A stretch of DNA of 12,886 bases from Hyphochytrium catenoides (taxonomy: Eukaryota; Sar; Hyphochytriomycetes; Hyphochytriales; Hyphochytriaceae): assembly GCA_900088475.1 (NCBI GenBank), contig FLMG01000049.1:4938-17823 (forward strand), in the 5' to 3' direction. This document shows, one piece after another, positions 1-8,859 of this stretch; the first letter of the stretch is position 1; every line of letters starts with the position of its first letter. A program made the translations under genes and the position numbers. The notes below the pieces were generated by a model. That model saw only the letters and a list, made by a program, of their open reading frames with translations. It was not told the DNA's origin and made no database searches.

Positions 1-448
1 AGAGGGAGGGAGAGAGAGAGACACACAGAGAGAGAGTGAAAGAGAGACAGAGAGCAATGTACTTTTTGCCTGTCCACAATATTGGGCACGGCAGCATCTA
101 TCAGTACGTTCCGACGGGGCGACAACTATTGGGAGAATTCTGGTTGGGATAGCACTCAAAACACCCTCCAGGGCTCATAGAATGGAATGCAGCTACTCCA
201 CAGGGAGTGGTTACTGTGGGAACTAGAGAAAAGCGCTTATCTCTGGTTCTCATGACTGCCCCAGAGAAAAGCTTGTCAGATGATGGAACACAGCGACCTT
301 CGTGTTGCTCTTGGCGGCAGCCGTGAGCTCAACAGGAGCTGAAGTTAGTTGGAGAGAGAGAGAGAGAAGAAAGGTGCATGGGCAGGGGCGGAAGAGAGAA
401 GGGTGAGGGAGATGAGAAGGAGAGAGTAATTGTTATGTTTAGGTGTGC

Positions 449-450
<2 letters not shown>

Positions 451-507
<57 letters not shown>
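451..507. repeat. (GA)n microsatellite, 57 bp uninterrupted
   Basis: An unbroken alternation of G and A runs for about 28 dinucleotide units. It is the longest perfect microsatellite in the window and belongs to a wider GA-rich context. On the minus strand, the direction of the neighbouring gene, it reads as CT. It is likely to vary in length between individuals or strains. Confidence 0.95.
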
Positions 508-509
<2 letters not shown>

Positions 510-721
510 CCATCCCGGTCAAACTCTAGATCGACTTAAGGAGCCATGATGGTGAAGGTGAAGAGGTGAGGCCTAAGGAAGCAAATGGACTGCTGCACCT
601 CATCCATTTGTCTTCGTCTCTCTCCATTCCTCTGTCTTACTTCCATCCGGTCGTGGAGCGAGGCACCACCCTCACACTGACATCAACGGACATGCAAGAT
701 CATCACGGGCTCTTTTTCTCT

Positions 722-727
722 TTTATT
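722..727 (-). promoter_or_regulatory. Candidate poly(A) signal for the PB1-CUE gene
   Basis: The plus strand reads TTTATT, so the minus strand has AATAAA about 180 nt downstream of the stop codon at 909-911. Position and orientation suit the 3' end of the PB1-CUE gene. The hexamer is common by chance and many protists do not depend on it, so this is only suggestive. Confidence 0.35.
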
Positions 728-908
728 ATGAATAGGTACTTTCACGAGTCACTACTGCCTACTGTCTACGGGGGGAAAAGCTTAGCTACAAAGAAAGATA
801 AGAAGAGAGAGAGAGAGGGAAAACGAGCGTGAGAAGAGAGAAGTGAGACCTTCCTCTCCTCTCTTCCTCGCCATCCCGTCTGCTGAGGAGCTTCGTCCCT
901 GTTATTTC

Positions 909-2222
909 TTACATGTCCATCATCTCGTTGAGCACGAGCTGAATGTTGCCTTGATGCTTGTTAAGGAGCAGAACCACCAGTTCCTTGGGAGCCTCAGGGA
1001 AGACTTCTCTGACATAGAGATACTCAGTGTTCCACTCCGATACCTCCTCCTCTCTTGAGGTTTCTTCTTCCTCTTCCTCCTCGGAGGAGACAGAGCGAAC
1101 CTCCTCCTGCTGAGGAATCACCCATTCATCCTCCTTGTTCTCCACAGGAGGAGAAGGAACTGGAGCTGCTTCCTGCTCTTTCTCTTCCTTTGGTGCCTCA
1201 GTTGGCGCGGGAGCAGGAGCGGGAGAGACAGAGGTAGCTGGGTACTCTGTGATAGCCAGCTGCTTGATCTCCTCTCTCATTCTGTTGAGATCCTCGCTGA
1301 TCTTCTTCATGAACTGCTGGAGCTCTTGCTGTACACGAGAGAGCGTCTCCTGCGCCTTGGCCTTCACCTCGGCGTTATTTAGCTTCTTGATCTCCTCTTG
1401 TGCCTTCTTCACTTGCTCAAGGACAAAATCAGAGCCCTCAGCGATGTAAGGAGAGAGGATAACCGCCGTTTTCTCTGCTCCTTCCTTCACCTTCTCTCCA
1501 GTAAAGATGGCGCCTTCCTTGACCTTCTCTCCCGTGTAGATAGCGCCTTCCTTGACCTTAGCAGGCCACTCCTCTACCTTTGCATCCTCTACCGCCTTAG
1601 CAACCTTTGCGGGCCATTCCTCGACCTTCGCCTCCTCCACAGCCTTAGCAACCTTGGCAGGCCATTCCTCGACCTTGGCCTCCTCTACAGCCTTGGCCAC
1701 CTTGGCAGGCCATTCCTCGACCTTAGCGCTCTCAACAGCCTTGACAACAGACTCGGAGATGTAAAGAGAGAACTGCTCCATCTTCTCCAGAATGGGCTCG
1801 GCGTGCTCCTGGAAGGAGACCACAGCGGCATCTCCAGTGATGGAAGCGGTGTCTCTCTCTTCAGCCTGTTGCTCAACAGCTTCCTGCACCTCCTCAAGAA
1901 CAACAGAAGTCTCCTGGACGATGACTTCCTCTTCCTTGTTCGCCTCTGGCGTACCAACGGCGCCTTCTTCTACAATGAACTTCAAGCTCTTCATGCCCTC
2001 GGCGATGAAGACACTGACGCACTCAGCGAGCTCTCCCTCTGACTTGATGGTGATCAGATCTCCCTCATTGTCCAGGTACTTCAACACCGGCTCACCCTTT
2101 ACACTTGGAAAGGTGGCCGTGACCAAGTTTCTCAGCTGAGAGAGGCTGAACGTGTTCAGATTGACTCTGACTCGCCTCAGCTCATCGCCAAAGGCAAGCT
2201 TGATTGCGGAGGGAGCGGCCAT
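909..2222 (-). CDS. PB1-CUE domain protein with amphipathic tandem repeats; p62/NBR1-like layout
   Basis: Single-exon gene of 437 residues. Residues 7-84 form a PB1 domain: the conserved basic-face lysine is K8, and the acidic OPCA loop has D51, E53 and D55 in YLDNEGDLITI. Having both faces makes it a type I/II PB1, able in principle to self-polymerise as p62 does. Residues 166-221 are 3.5 copies of a 16-residue unit (AKVEEWPAKVAKAVEE) and 222-254 are three 11-residue units (KVKEGAIYTGE type). About 265-325 looks like a charged coiled coil, 330-395 is a Pro/Ala- then Glu-rich linker, and 401-437 resembles a CUE domain with the FP motif at 408-409 and MM at 434-435 where LL is usual. YLYV at 401-404, after acidic residues, fits the [W/F/Y]xx[L/I/V] LC3-interaction pattern but overlaps the CUE start. 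No ZZ or FW domain is visible. Inference: a cytosolic, oligomeric, ubiquitin-binding adaptor, possibly membrane-associated. The start is the first ATG and opens directly into the PB1 domain. Confidence 0.93.
   Translation of the reverse strand: MAAPSAIKLAFGDELRRVRVNLNTFSLSQLRNLVTATFPSVKGEPVLKYLDNEGDLITIKSEGELAECVSVFIAEGMKSLKFIVEEGAVGTPEANKEEEVIVQETSVVLEEVQEAVEQQAEERDTASITGDAAVVSFQEHAEPILEKMEQFSLYISESVVKAVESAKVEEWPAKVAKAVEEAKVEEWPAKVAKAVEEAKVEEWPAKVAKAVEDAKVEEWPAKVKEGAIYTGEKVKEGAIFTGEKVKEGAEKTAVILSPYIAEGSDFVLEQVKKAQEEIKKLNNAEVKAKAQETLSRVQQELQQFMKKISEDLNRMREEIKQLAITEYPATSVSPAPAPAPTEAPKEEKEQEAAPVPSPPVENKEDEWVIPQQEEVRSVSSEEEEEEETSREEEVSEWNTEYLYVREVFPEAPKELVVLLLNKHQGNIQLVLNEMMDM
1461..1559 (-). 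repeat. Three 33-bp units encoding KVKEG-type 11-mers
   Basis: Residues 222-254 of the PB1-CUE protein are three consecutive 11-residue units, each beginning KVKEGA; the first two differ only as IYTGE and IFTGE, and the third is diverged. An 11-residue period gives an amphipathic helix of the kind found in synucleins, LEA proteins and perilipins, which bind curved membranes or lipid droplets. The link to membranes is by analogy only. Confidence 0.88.
1560..1727 (-). repeat. 48-bp tandem repeat, 3.5 copies, inside the PB1-CUE gene
   Basis: Residues 166-221 repeat AKVEEWPAKVAKAVEE with almost no change in protein (E to D once). At DNA level the copies differ at several third codon positions, for example in the Lys, Ala, Val and Thr/Pro-adjacent codons. 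The pattern suggests old duplications kept under protein-level constraint rather than fresh expansion. Each unit carries a single Trp-Pro in an otherwise Lys/Glu/Ala helix. Confidence 0.92.
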
Positions 2223-2461
2223 TACTCTTGATAAGGGAATTTAGAGACGGACAAGTGACGCAGATAAAAGTCTAGGCGGTACAACGAGCAAAGCTGCAGA
2301 AAGCGTCTGGAAATCTCTGTCTGATCTTCTGTATGTCGTGTCAGTTCTCAACTGCCTAACTTTCTCATCAGGCGGGCCGGCGGGGGTGGGGCGGGAGAGA
2401 GGCTGGATGTGGGGAACAGAGGAGTACAAGAGAGGCGTGAGACACAGGGGATGTGAGAAAG

Positions 2462-2493
<32 letters not shown>

Positions 2494-4650
2494 TAGAGGG
2501 AGGGAGAGAAGGAGAGAGAAGAGAGAGGAGAGCTCTGCAGAGAGAGAGAGAGAATCTACTGAGGTCAAGAGAGGGAGAGAGAGAGAGAGAGTGAGGCAGA
2601 GACACAGCGTGACCAGAGAGAAGAGGTGTGATGCAGCAATGTGGGGAATATCGAGCCAGAGTGAGAGAGGGAGCGGGGGAGAGAGACATGCGAAGAGATA
2701 AATCCACCTGTCAGCACACAAGGCAGGCTTTATTCCCTCCTCAGGACGGGTGGACACACTTCTGGCTCCTCCCTCAGCCGCTCTGTGTAACTCGATAGGC
2801 CTAGGTCCTACCCACCCTCCGACTTCTGTCTCGCTCCATCTCCTTCCTTCTCCTTCCTCTGCTTCTCTACTCTCTCTCTTTCCCTCCCTCTCCCCTTCCT
2901 GGCCCTTCCTCTGTCTTTCTTATTGGAACCACGGAGCAAAGACACGTGACAGACCCAAGCAAGTTGACAGTTAAATAAACGCCACTTTAATCATGGAGCT
3001 GGTACAAGCGGGAAGAAGCGTGGGGTCAACCAGTGTAAGTGGCTTTGAGTCTGACAAAGAAGTATTTTGCTTTGATTCCAAGAACCAAAAGGGCTTTCAG
3101 AGACTCTGTCGGTTGACAGGTGCGGTATAACACACAGAACAAAGAACTTTCCGGACTGACCCTCCAGGCCAGGTGCTAGCAGATCTGACCTGAGCCGGGA
3201 TATGGCATCGACCCTTGAAAGGGAGAGTTAGACCTCCAGAGAATCTGAGAAACTCCCACTTCACATTTCTTGTCAGGGACGGGTGGTCACATGTAGTCAT
3301 AGGCGGGTGGGTCATCTTATTGACAAAGAGACGAAAGACATTTTGAGAGTGTTTTTGTAAGCTGCGTAGTTCCTTTCATAAAGCCTTTGTTTTCGTTCCC
3401 TCCATCTGCGGACTGAAAAGGGGAATTATATTTACCCTTCAAGACTAGAAGGTCTATTTTTTCATAAATAAATACTAAAAATACAATTTTCAAGGGAGTC
3501 CAATAGTGGAGGAGGGGAGTGGGCCAATGGTTCCTTTTAGAACTCTGTACCAATTACCAAACCAATTTTACATTCTTTATACCTCGGTGCCAGGATTTAT
3601 TGTTTAGTGTTACAAAAAGAATGTCTACCTATGCACTTCAAAACTTTAGCTTTATAATAACCCATTAAACTTGATTGGTCTGATCATCGCTCTGCGGTTA
3701 TCTACAGGTGGTTACTGCACATCTTCATCTAGGTTGGGTGTTCCCCATTCCCTCCTCCGGAGACAGGTGACCACCCTTTCTAGTCACTGAGGTTCTAGCC
3801 CCGGTAACCCCAGGAGGAAGACACAGCCAGCCAGGTTTCATGGTTAGATTCCATATCCCCATACCTCGCCACATGGGGGTCAGTGGCTCCCCGCCCCTCC
3901 GCTCGACGCGCGGCGCCCTCCCGCTCTGTCTCTCATGTTTTAGCACCAGAGAACCACCTGACGGAGAATCAGAGAAAAATCTTTCCTGTCCCCGCTGCTG
4001 GTCATCGCGTTTGAACTGATGATTGAAGCCGTAGAGACTCTGGTCATCTGCCTGCCGATGATGGCTCATGACGCTTCTCCTCCTCATCCTTGTTAGCCCT
4101 TACTATCACCTTTAGGAGAGTGCCTCGAGCGTTAGTTCCAGTGGCATTGCAACCGACCCGTAGGGCCCGCGACTGAGGAGAAGGAAGGAGAGCAGGGAGA
4201 CGGGTGTAGGATTGTCCGGAGGACCGTCGTGATCTTTAATAACCAAGGAAGGGTTTTTATCATCCATTAAATGCTCTCATGTCCTCCTTGGAGCGGCGGT
4301 AGACGGCAGGGAAGGATTGGCAGGTACGGCGGTTCATCTTCGCCGTAGCGAACTTGTCGGGGCCCAATATTAAAGGCCACACGAAGCAAGAGAAGAAGAG
4401 CATCAAACAAAGAAAGAGAGATACCTATGAGAGGCTCACGCTGAGTCCTCAGCTTCTTCCTCTTAAGTCAATAACGGTACTCCTGGCGTCTCCTTCGGTA
4501 CGCTAGAATGGCGCAACGTTCCACCTAACGCTGTGGGCACTACGGACCTTGTGGAAGGTGGAAGGGAGCCAAAGAGTGGTCACAGCTCTGTTCGCCCGGA
4601 CTGCTGCTTGAACCAGCCAGACCGAGCCAGGAGAAGGTCCAAGAGGCAAG
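2223..4650. other. 2.4-kb intergenic stretch, no recognised gene
   Basis: It contains the 5' flanks of two divergently arranged genes. About 2455-2700 is purine-rich and 2820-2910 pyrimidine-rich; 3420-3680 is clearly more AT-rich than the rest. Short open frames exist: 45 residues at 2993-3130 (+), 120 residues at 3725-4087 (-) and 51 residues at 4112-4267 (-). A pyrimidine-rich run ending in CAG precedes coding-like sequence on the minus strand near 4170. None matches a family I know, and in several places more than one frame looks equally protein-like, so I do not call a gene. A small, intron-containing minus-strand gene between about 3300 and 4450 remains possible. Confidence 0.5.
2455..2700. 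repeat. GA-rich low-complexity tract upstream of the PB1-CUE gene
   Basis: Imperfect GA and GGA runs dominate about 245 bp, lying 230-480 bp upstream of the PB1-CUE start codon. On that gene's strand the tract is CT-rich. It could be neutral simple sequence or a promoter-proximal pyrimidine element; nothing here decides between these. Confidence 0.8.
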
Positions 4651-7627
4651 ATGATGGACGATCAGAGCCACTACCTAGACATGATGCAGCTGGACTATAC
4701 CAAGCACTCGCCTTTCTGCAAGGTGGAGGGCTGTGACAGAAGACCGAAGCCCGTCAGTCTCCCTCTCTCCTCCTCAGCAACGAAATCCCTAGCATTGCTT
4801 CCCAGTTTTCATATTGCCCTCTTCATCCCGCTACTTTCTCCCCGCTTTTCCTGCTCAGGAGTTGCCTGTGACTCTTCTTCTGTTAGCTCTGCATGTACCT
4901 GGATAGCCGTGAGCTTGCCGCTGAATTCTCCGCTTTCACCCTCTGTCAATCAGCCTTATCCTATTGCTCTTCCTCTTCTTTGGCGAGACCGCTTTCTTTA
5001 GTTATGTTAGTCTGTTCCTGAGGCTACAAGCACTCTCTTGGGCTTTCGATCTGTCTTCTGTCTAGCCTCCTTTCGGCTGGCTCCTCATTAAGACCTCTCC
5101 GTCACTTCCAGGGCAGCTCAGCCTGCGAGGAGCACGCCTCTCCCCATCCCATTCTCACTGCTGGACCGGAGGGAGACCCGGGATCTTTCGCAGCTCACCG
5201 GAGGTGTGCGATGCAGGACTGCGACGGGGCAGCGAACGCGTCAGGATACTGTCTGAGGCATGGCCCCAGACCCATAGAAATGGTAAAAGAATTCGAAGGA
5301 CACTGGTCCTTGCTTTATCTCTTGCTACCTTGTCTACTTAACCAACGTTCTGACTGTCTACTTCCTAACCTTGTGCTCCTGACCCCGAGACCTTATCGCT
5401 CTCTCTAGCTGTCGTTTCCCATCCCTGAAGATTGCTCCTTGCACTGTAGACCCTTCGGCGCACCGCGACGCTGCCGTCTCTCTATCCCTATTTTAAGCCC
5501 TGTTCCTCTCTCTGAGCCTTCATCATCTGTCACGGAATCTCTCTGCACTTTCCAGCTTAAGAGCCACACTTGTTGGCACTCTCTGTCTTTTTTCGACTGC
5601 GAATATGTCTCCTCACGGCTTCCCTGCTTAGCGTTGTAGAGCAGACAACTGCTCCCGCCTGGCGGTCCGCTGGGGCTACTGCGCCTCGCACTCTCCAACC
5701 CGCCTGAAGGGCTGCACAGTGTTTTCCTGTGAGAAGCATGCCGTGAAGGGCGGACTATGTGTCGCTCACGGGGCCAAGGTCAGGAGATGCTCAGTCGAGG
5801 GCTGCGATAAACAGGCCAAACAAGGGGGTAAGAAGCCCTCTCATCTGTATATTCTTGGACTCTTTGTCGGGCTACTGCTTTATACCCATCCATCCTTCCG
5901 TCGTGGCCGAGATCTATGCTGCTCTCAGTCTCTATGGCTCCTTACCTCTATATCTCAAGCTGGTCTTCCACTCGCTCTTGCCTTTATTCCATATTACCTC
6001 GCGTCTCAACCAATTCTTTCTTATTTTGCTCCAGCTCTCTCCTTCCCATCGTTGCCTTCGGAAATCTATTCTACGGAGATGTTTCCTGCTTCGCTTCTCC
6101 TGACGGTGTCACTTTTATCTGCCTCGGCGTGTGGCTTCATATTGCCTTTTCACCATTATTCTCAAGCTATTCCATCTGTCGTGCTGTCACAGATAAATCT
6201 CTAGCATACCTCCTTCCGCGCCCTCTCTTTCTCATGTCCGACTCAGCTTGAGTCACTCTTTCTCCCTCTCTCTCTTCACTACATTGACTTACCCCGGAAT
6301 AACAGGCGTGTGTGTCTCTCACGGCGCCCGAGTGAAGCGCTGCCGCGTGGAAGGCTGCAATAAGAAGGCGCAGCAGGGAGGAGTGTGTAAGGCGCATGGC
6401 GCGAAGGTGAAAGTCAAGCGCTGTGGCGTGATTGGATGCGATAAGCACGCTCAGCAGGGAGGTGCGGCAGTTGATCCTTCCTCATTAGCTCCCGATACCC
6501 AAATATCCTTGTCTGAGACAGTATAAACTCTATGTGCCGTCAACTATGATAGCACGATAGCTGTGCGCACTGCCATTTCACCTTACTGACTTAAGCGCGA
6601 TCTTATACTGAGCAAACGCTTGCTTTCGACTGACTCTGTTTCTACCCTTTGTCGACAAAGTTCCACTGACTACCACTTTCTCCACATCTCGCTTACCCTC
6701 TCTGCTTATTCGACGACACGGACCTTCAGGCTGTTGCAAGGCTCACGCAGCCCAGCTGACCCTGAAGAACTGCTGCATCGAGGCATGCGATGGCTATGTA
6801 CTGAAGGCTGGCTTGTGTTCGATGCATTATGAGGTGAGAGCAATCCAAAAGGAGAGAGAAGGGGGTGAGAGGGTATGAGTTAGCCCCTCCTTGACGGCTC
6901 AGGCGGCTAGCAGCAGAGGGCAGGGCTTAGCAGAAGTGTTCGGACAGGGGGAAGAAAGAAAGGAGTGAGAGGACGGTCAGCGGCCAATTAACCTTATTCC
7001 GCTCTCTCACCGTGGCCCTATTTCTCACCGGGTTGGTGAATGCATCTCCTGGTAATGTCTCTGCAGAGCCAGCCGCGGGGCCGGAAGCCCTGTTCTGTGG
7101 AAGGCTGTACCAATAAAGCGCTACAAGGAGGGCTCTGTAAGGCTCATGGAGCAAAGGTAAGAAGAGCTTACTCCTTGTCTCTGCTCTCTTCCACACGCTC
7201 CAGCCCTTCCTTCCTAGGAGCACGTGCATCTCCTAACCTGCTTGAGTCCTTTGAGGCTGAAGTTCAACCCATGCCATTCAGAGACAACTCCCCCTTTATT
7301 CACCCGATGGTTTCTTCCTTCCGTTATTCGTATCCTCCTTTCGTGTTTTTATCGCAGGTCAAGATCTACCGCTGTCGGGTGGAAGGGTGTGAGAAGTACG
7401 CGGTGCGAGCTGGTCTTTGTGTGGCGCACGGAGCAAAGACAGCGAAACTTGCGGAAACTCTTTTGGCTGAGCACATCCGCGCACAACAGGAGGAGGACGA
7501 AGAGCGAGAGAGGGAGGAAGAGGAAGCGCGAGAGACAGAAGAAGCTGAACTAGAGGACGGTGGAATGGTGGTCTCTGATGCTGCAGAAACTGCCTATGCT
7601 TTGGTTCAAGAAGCAATGGGAGTGTAA
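4651..7627 (+). CDS. Ten-finger WRKY19-like zinc-finger protein, 7 exons
   Basis: Spliced gene giving 362 residues. Exons: 4651-4752, 5112-5282, 5632-5827, 6306-6461, 6730-6833, 7067-7156, 7358-7627; all introns are GT-AG and every junction keeps frame. The protein is a string of C-x4-C-x9/10-C-x2-H fingers starting at residues 23, 66, 93, 119, 144, 169, 196, 223, 252 and 279. The best-preserved ones read CxVEGCxxxAxxGGxCxAHGAK, the repeat known from plant WRKY19 and from large families in oomycetes and other stramenopiles. No WRKY domain is present. Residues 300-345 are a charged, Glu/Arg-rich helix, probably coiled coil, and the last residues form a short hydrophobic end. An in-frame TGA at 4609-4611 lies upstream, and 4651 is the first ATG after it. 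Fingers 2, 3 and 8 are the most divergent but keep all four metal ligands. Family members are mostly uncharacterised; a nuclear, nucleic-acid- or protein-binding role is inference. Confidence 0.9.
4753..7357 (+). other. Six introns of the zinc-finger gene
   Basis: Introns: 4753-5111, 5283-5631, 5828-6305, 6462-6729, 6834-7066 and 7157-7357 (359, 349, 478, 268, 233 and 201 bp). Donors are GTCAGT, GTAAAA, GTAAGA, GTGCGG, GTGAGA and GTAAGA; acceptors are CAG or TAG. Introns 1-4 and 6 are pyrimidine-rich over most of their length, not only near the acceptor, whereas intron 5 begins purine-rich. Phases are 0, 0, 1, 1, 0, 0. Introns 1, 3 and 4 cut a finger between its second and third cysteine; the others fall between fingers. 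Boundaries were chosen because they restore intact fingers. Confidence 0.85.
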
Positions 7628-8316
7628 CCTGCTCGATGAGAAGAGGGTAGGGGAAAGGGGTTTGGGCATCCTTTTCCCTTCATGTCCATGGCTGACCCAC
7701 TCAGTTAGATAGACTGCCACGTAAGCAGCATTATTTAGCCCTACAACTTGTGCTTTATTATGTATACAGCAATTACAAACGAGCGACTTGTTATGTGCAA
7801 CACTTCTTCTCAGCCCTGCTGTTTTCCTCGCACTGATGCCCCAGATTGATTGCTTCATTCGCCCTTAAGTCGAATTGTTCCCTCGCCTACCTCCTCCGCT
7901 GCTTGCCAATCTCTCTCTAAAACCATCACCGAAAAGAGACCTTCTTTGCCTGATTTAGCAGCTTCTGACGGTACGAGGGATCGGTCGTCACGGCAACAAG
8001 AGGGAAACGATCCAGGAAGGAAGTAACCACTTTTGATTGAGAAAATTCGACAAAACCGTGCTAATAAATGATCGCCTAACGTGCTCCATTCCCTAGTTTT
8101 AGATGTTCTCCAGCAGCATTAGTTGCAGTTTCCTGTTGAATTATATGGGAGGATTGGACAATGTCATTAGATGAGAGTGCTCTACTTATAAGCCCAACTG
8201 GGGTCCCATAATCTAGAGCTATTCTGACTATGCCAACTATTTCTAATAAAGTCTAAGATATGGACTTATAGAGATATCCTTGTCTGGAATAGTCAGTCCT
8301 GAAGGTATTCCGGGGT
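7628..8316. other. Downstream flank, no recognised gene
   Basis: This holds the 3' untranslated region of the zinc-finger gene and then unique, fairly AT-rich sequence with frequent stops in all frames. AATAAA occurs on the plus strand at 8063-8068 and 8245-8250. I see no protein, RNA gene or repeat copy in it. Confidence 0.6.
8063..8068 (+). promoter_or_regulatory. Candidate poly(A) signal for the zinc-finger gene
   Basis: AATAAA about 435 nt after the stop codon at 7625-7627. It is the first such hexamer downstream on this strand, but the distance is long and the signal may be accidental. Confidence 0.25.
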
Positions 8317-8454
8317 ACTGACCATAAGCCATAGATATAAACAGGGACAATTCGTTTGCTTCATATCTCGGCTTCTACTGGGAGTTTAGAGCTGAAACGT
8401 GGGTAATTAACCTTGCCAGCTTGTAGTCCACATAGCTGTGCCCTCAGACTCACC
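8317..8454 (+). repeat. Left arm of a 138-bp inverted repeat
   Basis: Begins ACTGACCATAAGCCAT and ends near CCCTCAGACTC. It reappears in reverse complement at 11337-11475 with about eight substitutions and a one-base indel, roughly 94 % identity. The similarity stops abruptly at both ends. No long open frame runs through it. It is probably a fragment of a retrotransposon (LTR or untranslated part), because the other arm abuts a copia reverse-transcriptase fragment. Confidence 0.88.
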
Positions 8455-8529
8455 TCCCCGCAGCTCCAACTCGCTATTGTGAAGGGTCGAAGCTGAACAT
8501 TCAACACCTCCCCGCATGCTGTAGACCCG

Positions 8530-8859
8530 CTAGAAAGAGATTACTCGGTTCTTGGGTTTCCATGGCAAACATTTCTCGATGTACGATGAACAGCGAGGTT
8601 GGCGAGATGCTGTTTCCTTAGCGTCTTTGGTAAACGCGTCGAGATCTCCAGAAAATTCCACATTGTCTGATTGCTTCAGCGCTAGGTAGAAAGAGTGGAG
8701 AATATTGTTATCAGCGTCAAACTTTTCTTGATTCGTTTCCAAGTCCATAACTACTGCTTTCTCAACTACTCGAGTTGCCCACCAGCAGCAGGGCAATGTT
8801 TGGAGACTCCAGCAACTAAGTATCATTGCCCTCAGCAAGCCTTGAGTCGCGTACGCCAT
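8530..8859 (-). CDS. Unrecognised 109-residue open frame, possibly a decayed gene
   Basis: An open frame without a recognisable domain. Its middle and C-terminal part has a normal-looking composition, with few low-complexity runs. Two short stretches, SDNVEFSGDLD and WKPKNRVIS, loosely recall the copia RNase H motifs SDADFAGDLD and WxSKxQxxVxLS, in the right order and at roughly the right spacing. The first needs an extra residue and the sequence upstream shows no match, so this could be chance. If right, it would be on the same strand as the reverse-transcriptase fragment at 11150-11334. It may equally be a random frame. Confidence 0.22.
   Translation of the reverse strand: MAYATQGLLRAMILSCWSLQTLPCCWWATRVVEKAVVMDLETNQEKFDADNNILHSFYLALKQSDNVEFSGDLDAFTKDAKETASRQPRCSSYIEKCLPWKPKNRVISF

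Larger units (their letters stand above)
1..908. other. Flank without a recognised gene; GA-rich tracts
   Basis: Purine-rich simple sequence (mostly GA) fills about 1-54, 350-425 and 451-507, with more unique sequence between. I recognise no protein here on either strand. On the minus strand a pyrimidine tract ends in a CAG at 339-341 and is followed by a short open frame that stops at 250-252; this has the form of a terminal exon, but only about 30 residues are visible and they match no family I know. The stretch 560-908 is probably the 3' untranslated region of the minus-strand gene that stops at 909. Confidence 0.6.

Noticed and set aside
1398-2042. A 214-residue open frame on the plus strand
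   Set aside because: It is antisense to the PB1-CUE gene, consists of leucine-rich repeats that mirror the Lys/Glu repeats on the other strand, and has no domain; the minus-strand reading is clearly the real one.
2348-2757. Ser/Leu-rich open frames of 119 and 129 residues on the minus strand
   Set aside because: Products of the CT-rich simple repeat; two overlapping frames are open at once and no domain is present.
4753-5001. Continuation of the first zinc-finger exon into a 116-residue frame
   Set aside because: Reading through loses the third and fourth ligands of finger 1; splicing at 4752 to 5112 restores them and keeps frame.
5719-6251. Hydrophobic open frames within intron 3 of the zinc-finger gene
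   Set aside because: They arise from CT-rich intron sequence, which encodes Leu, Ser, Phe and Pro in any frame; the fingers resume only after the acceptor at 6305.
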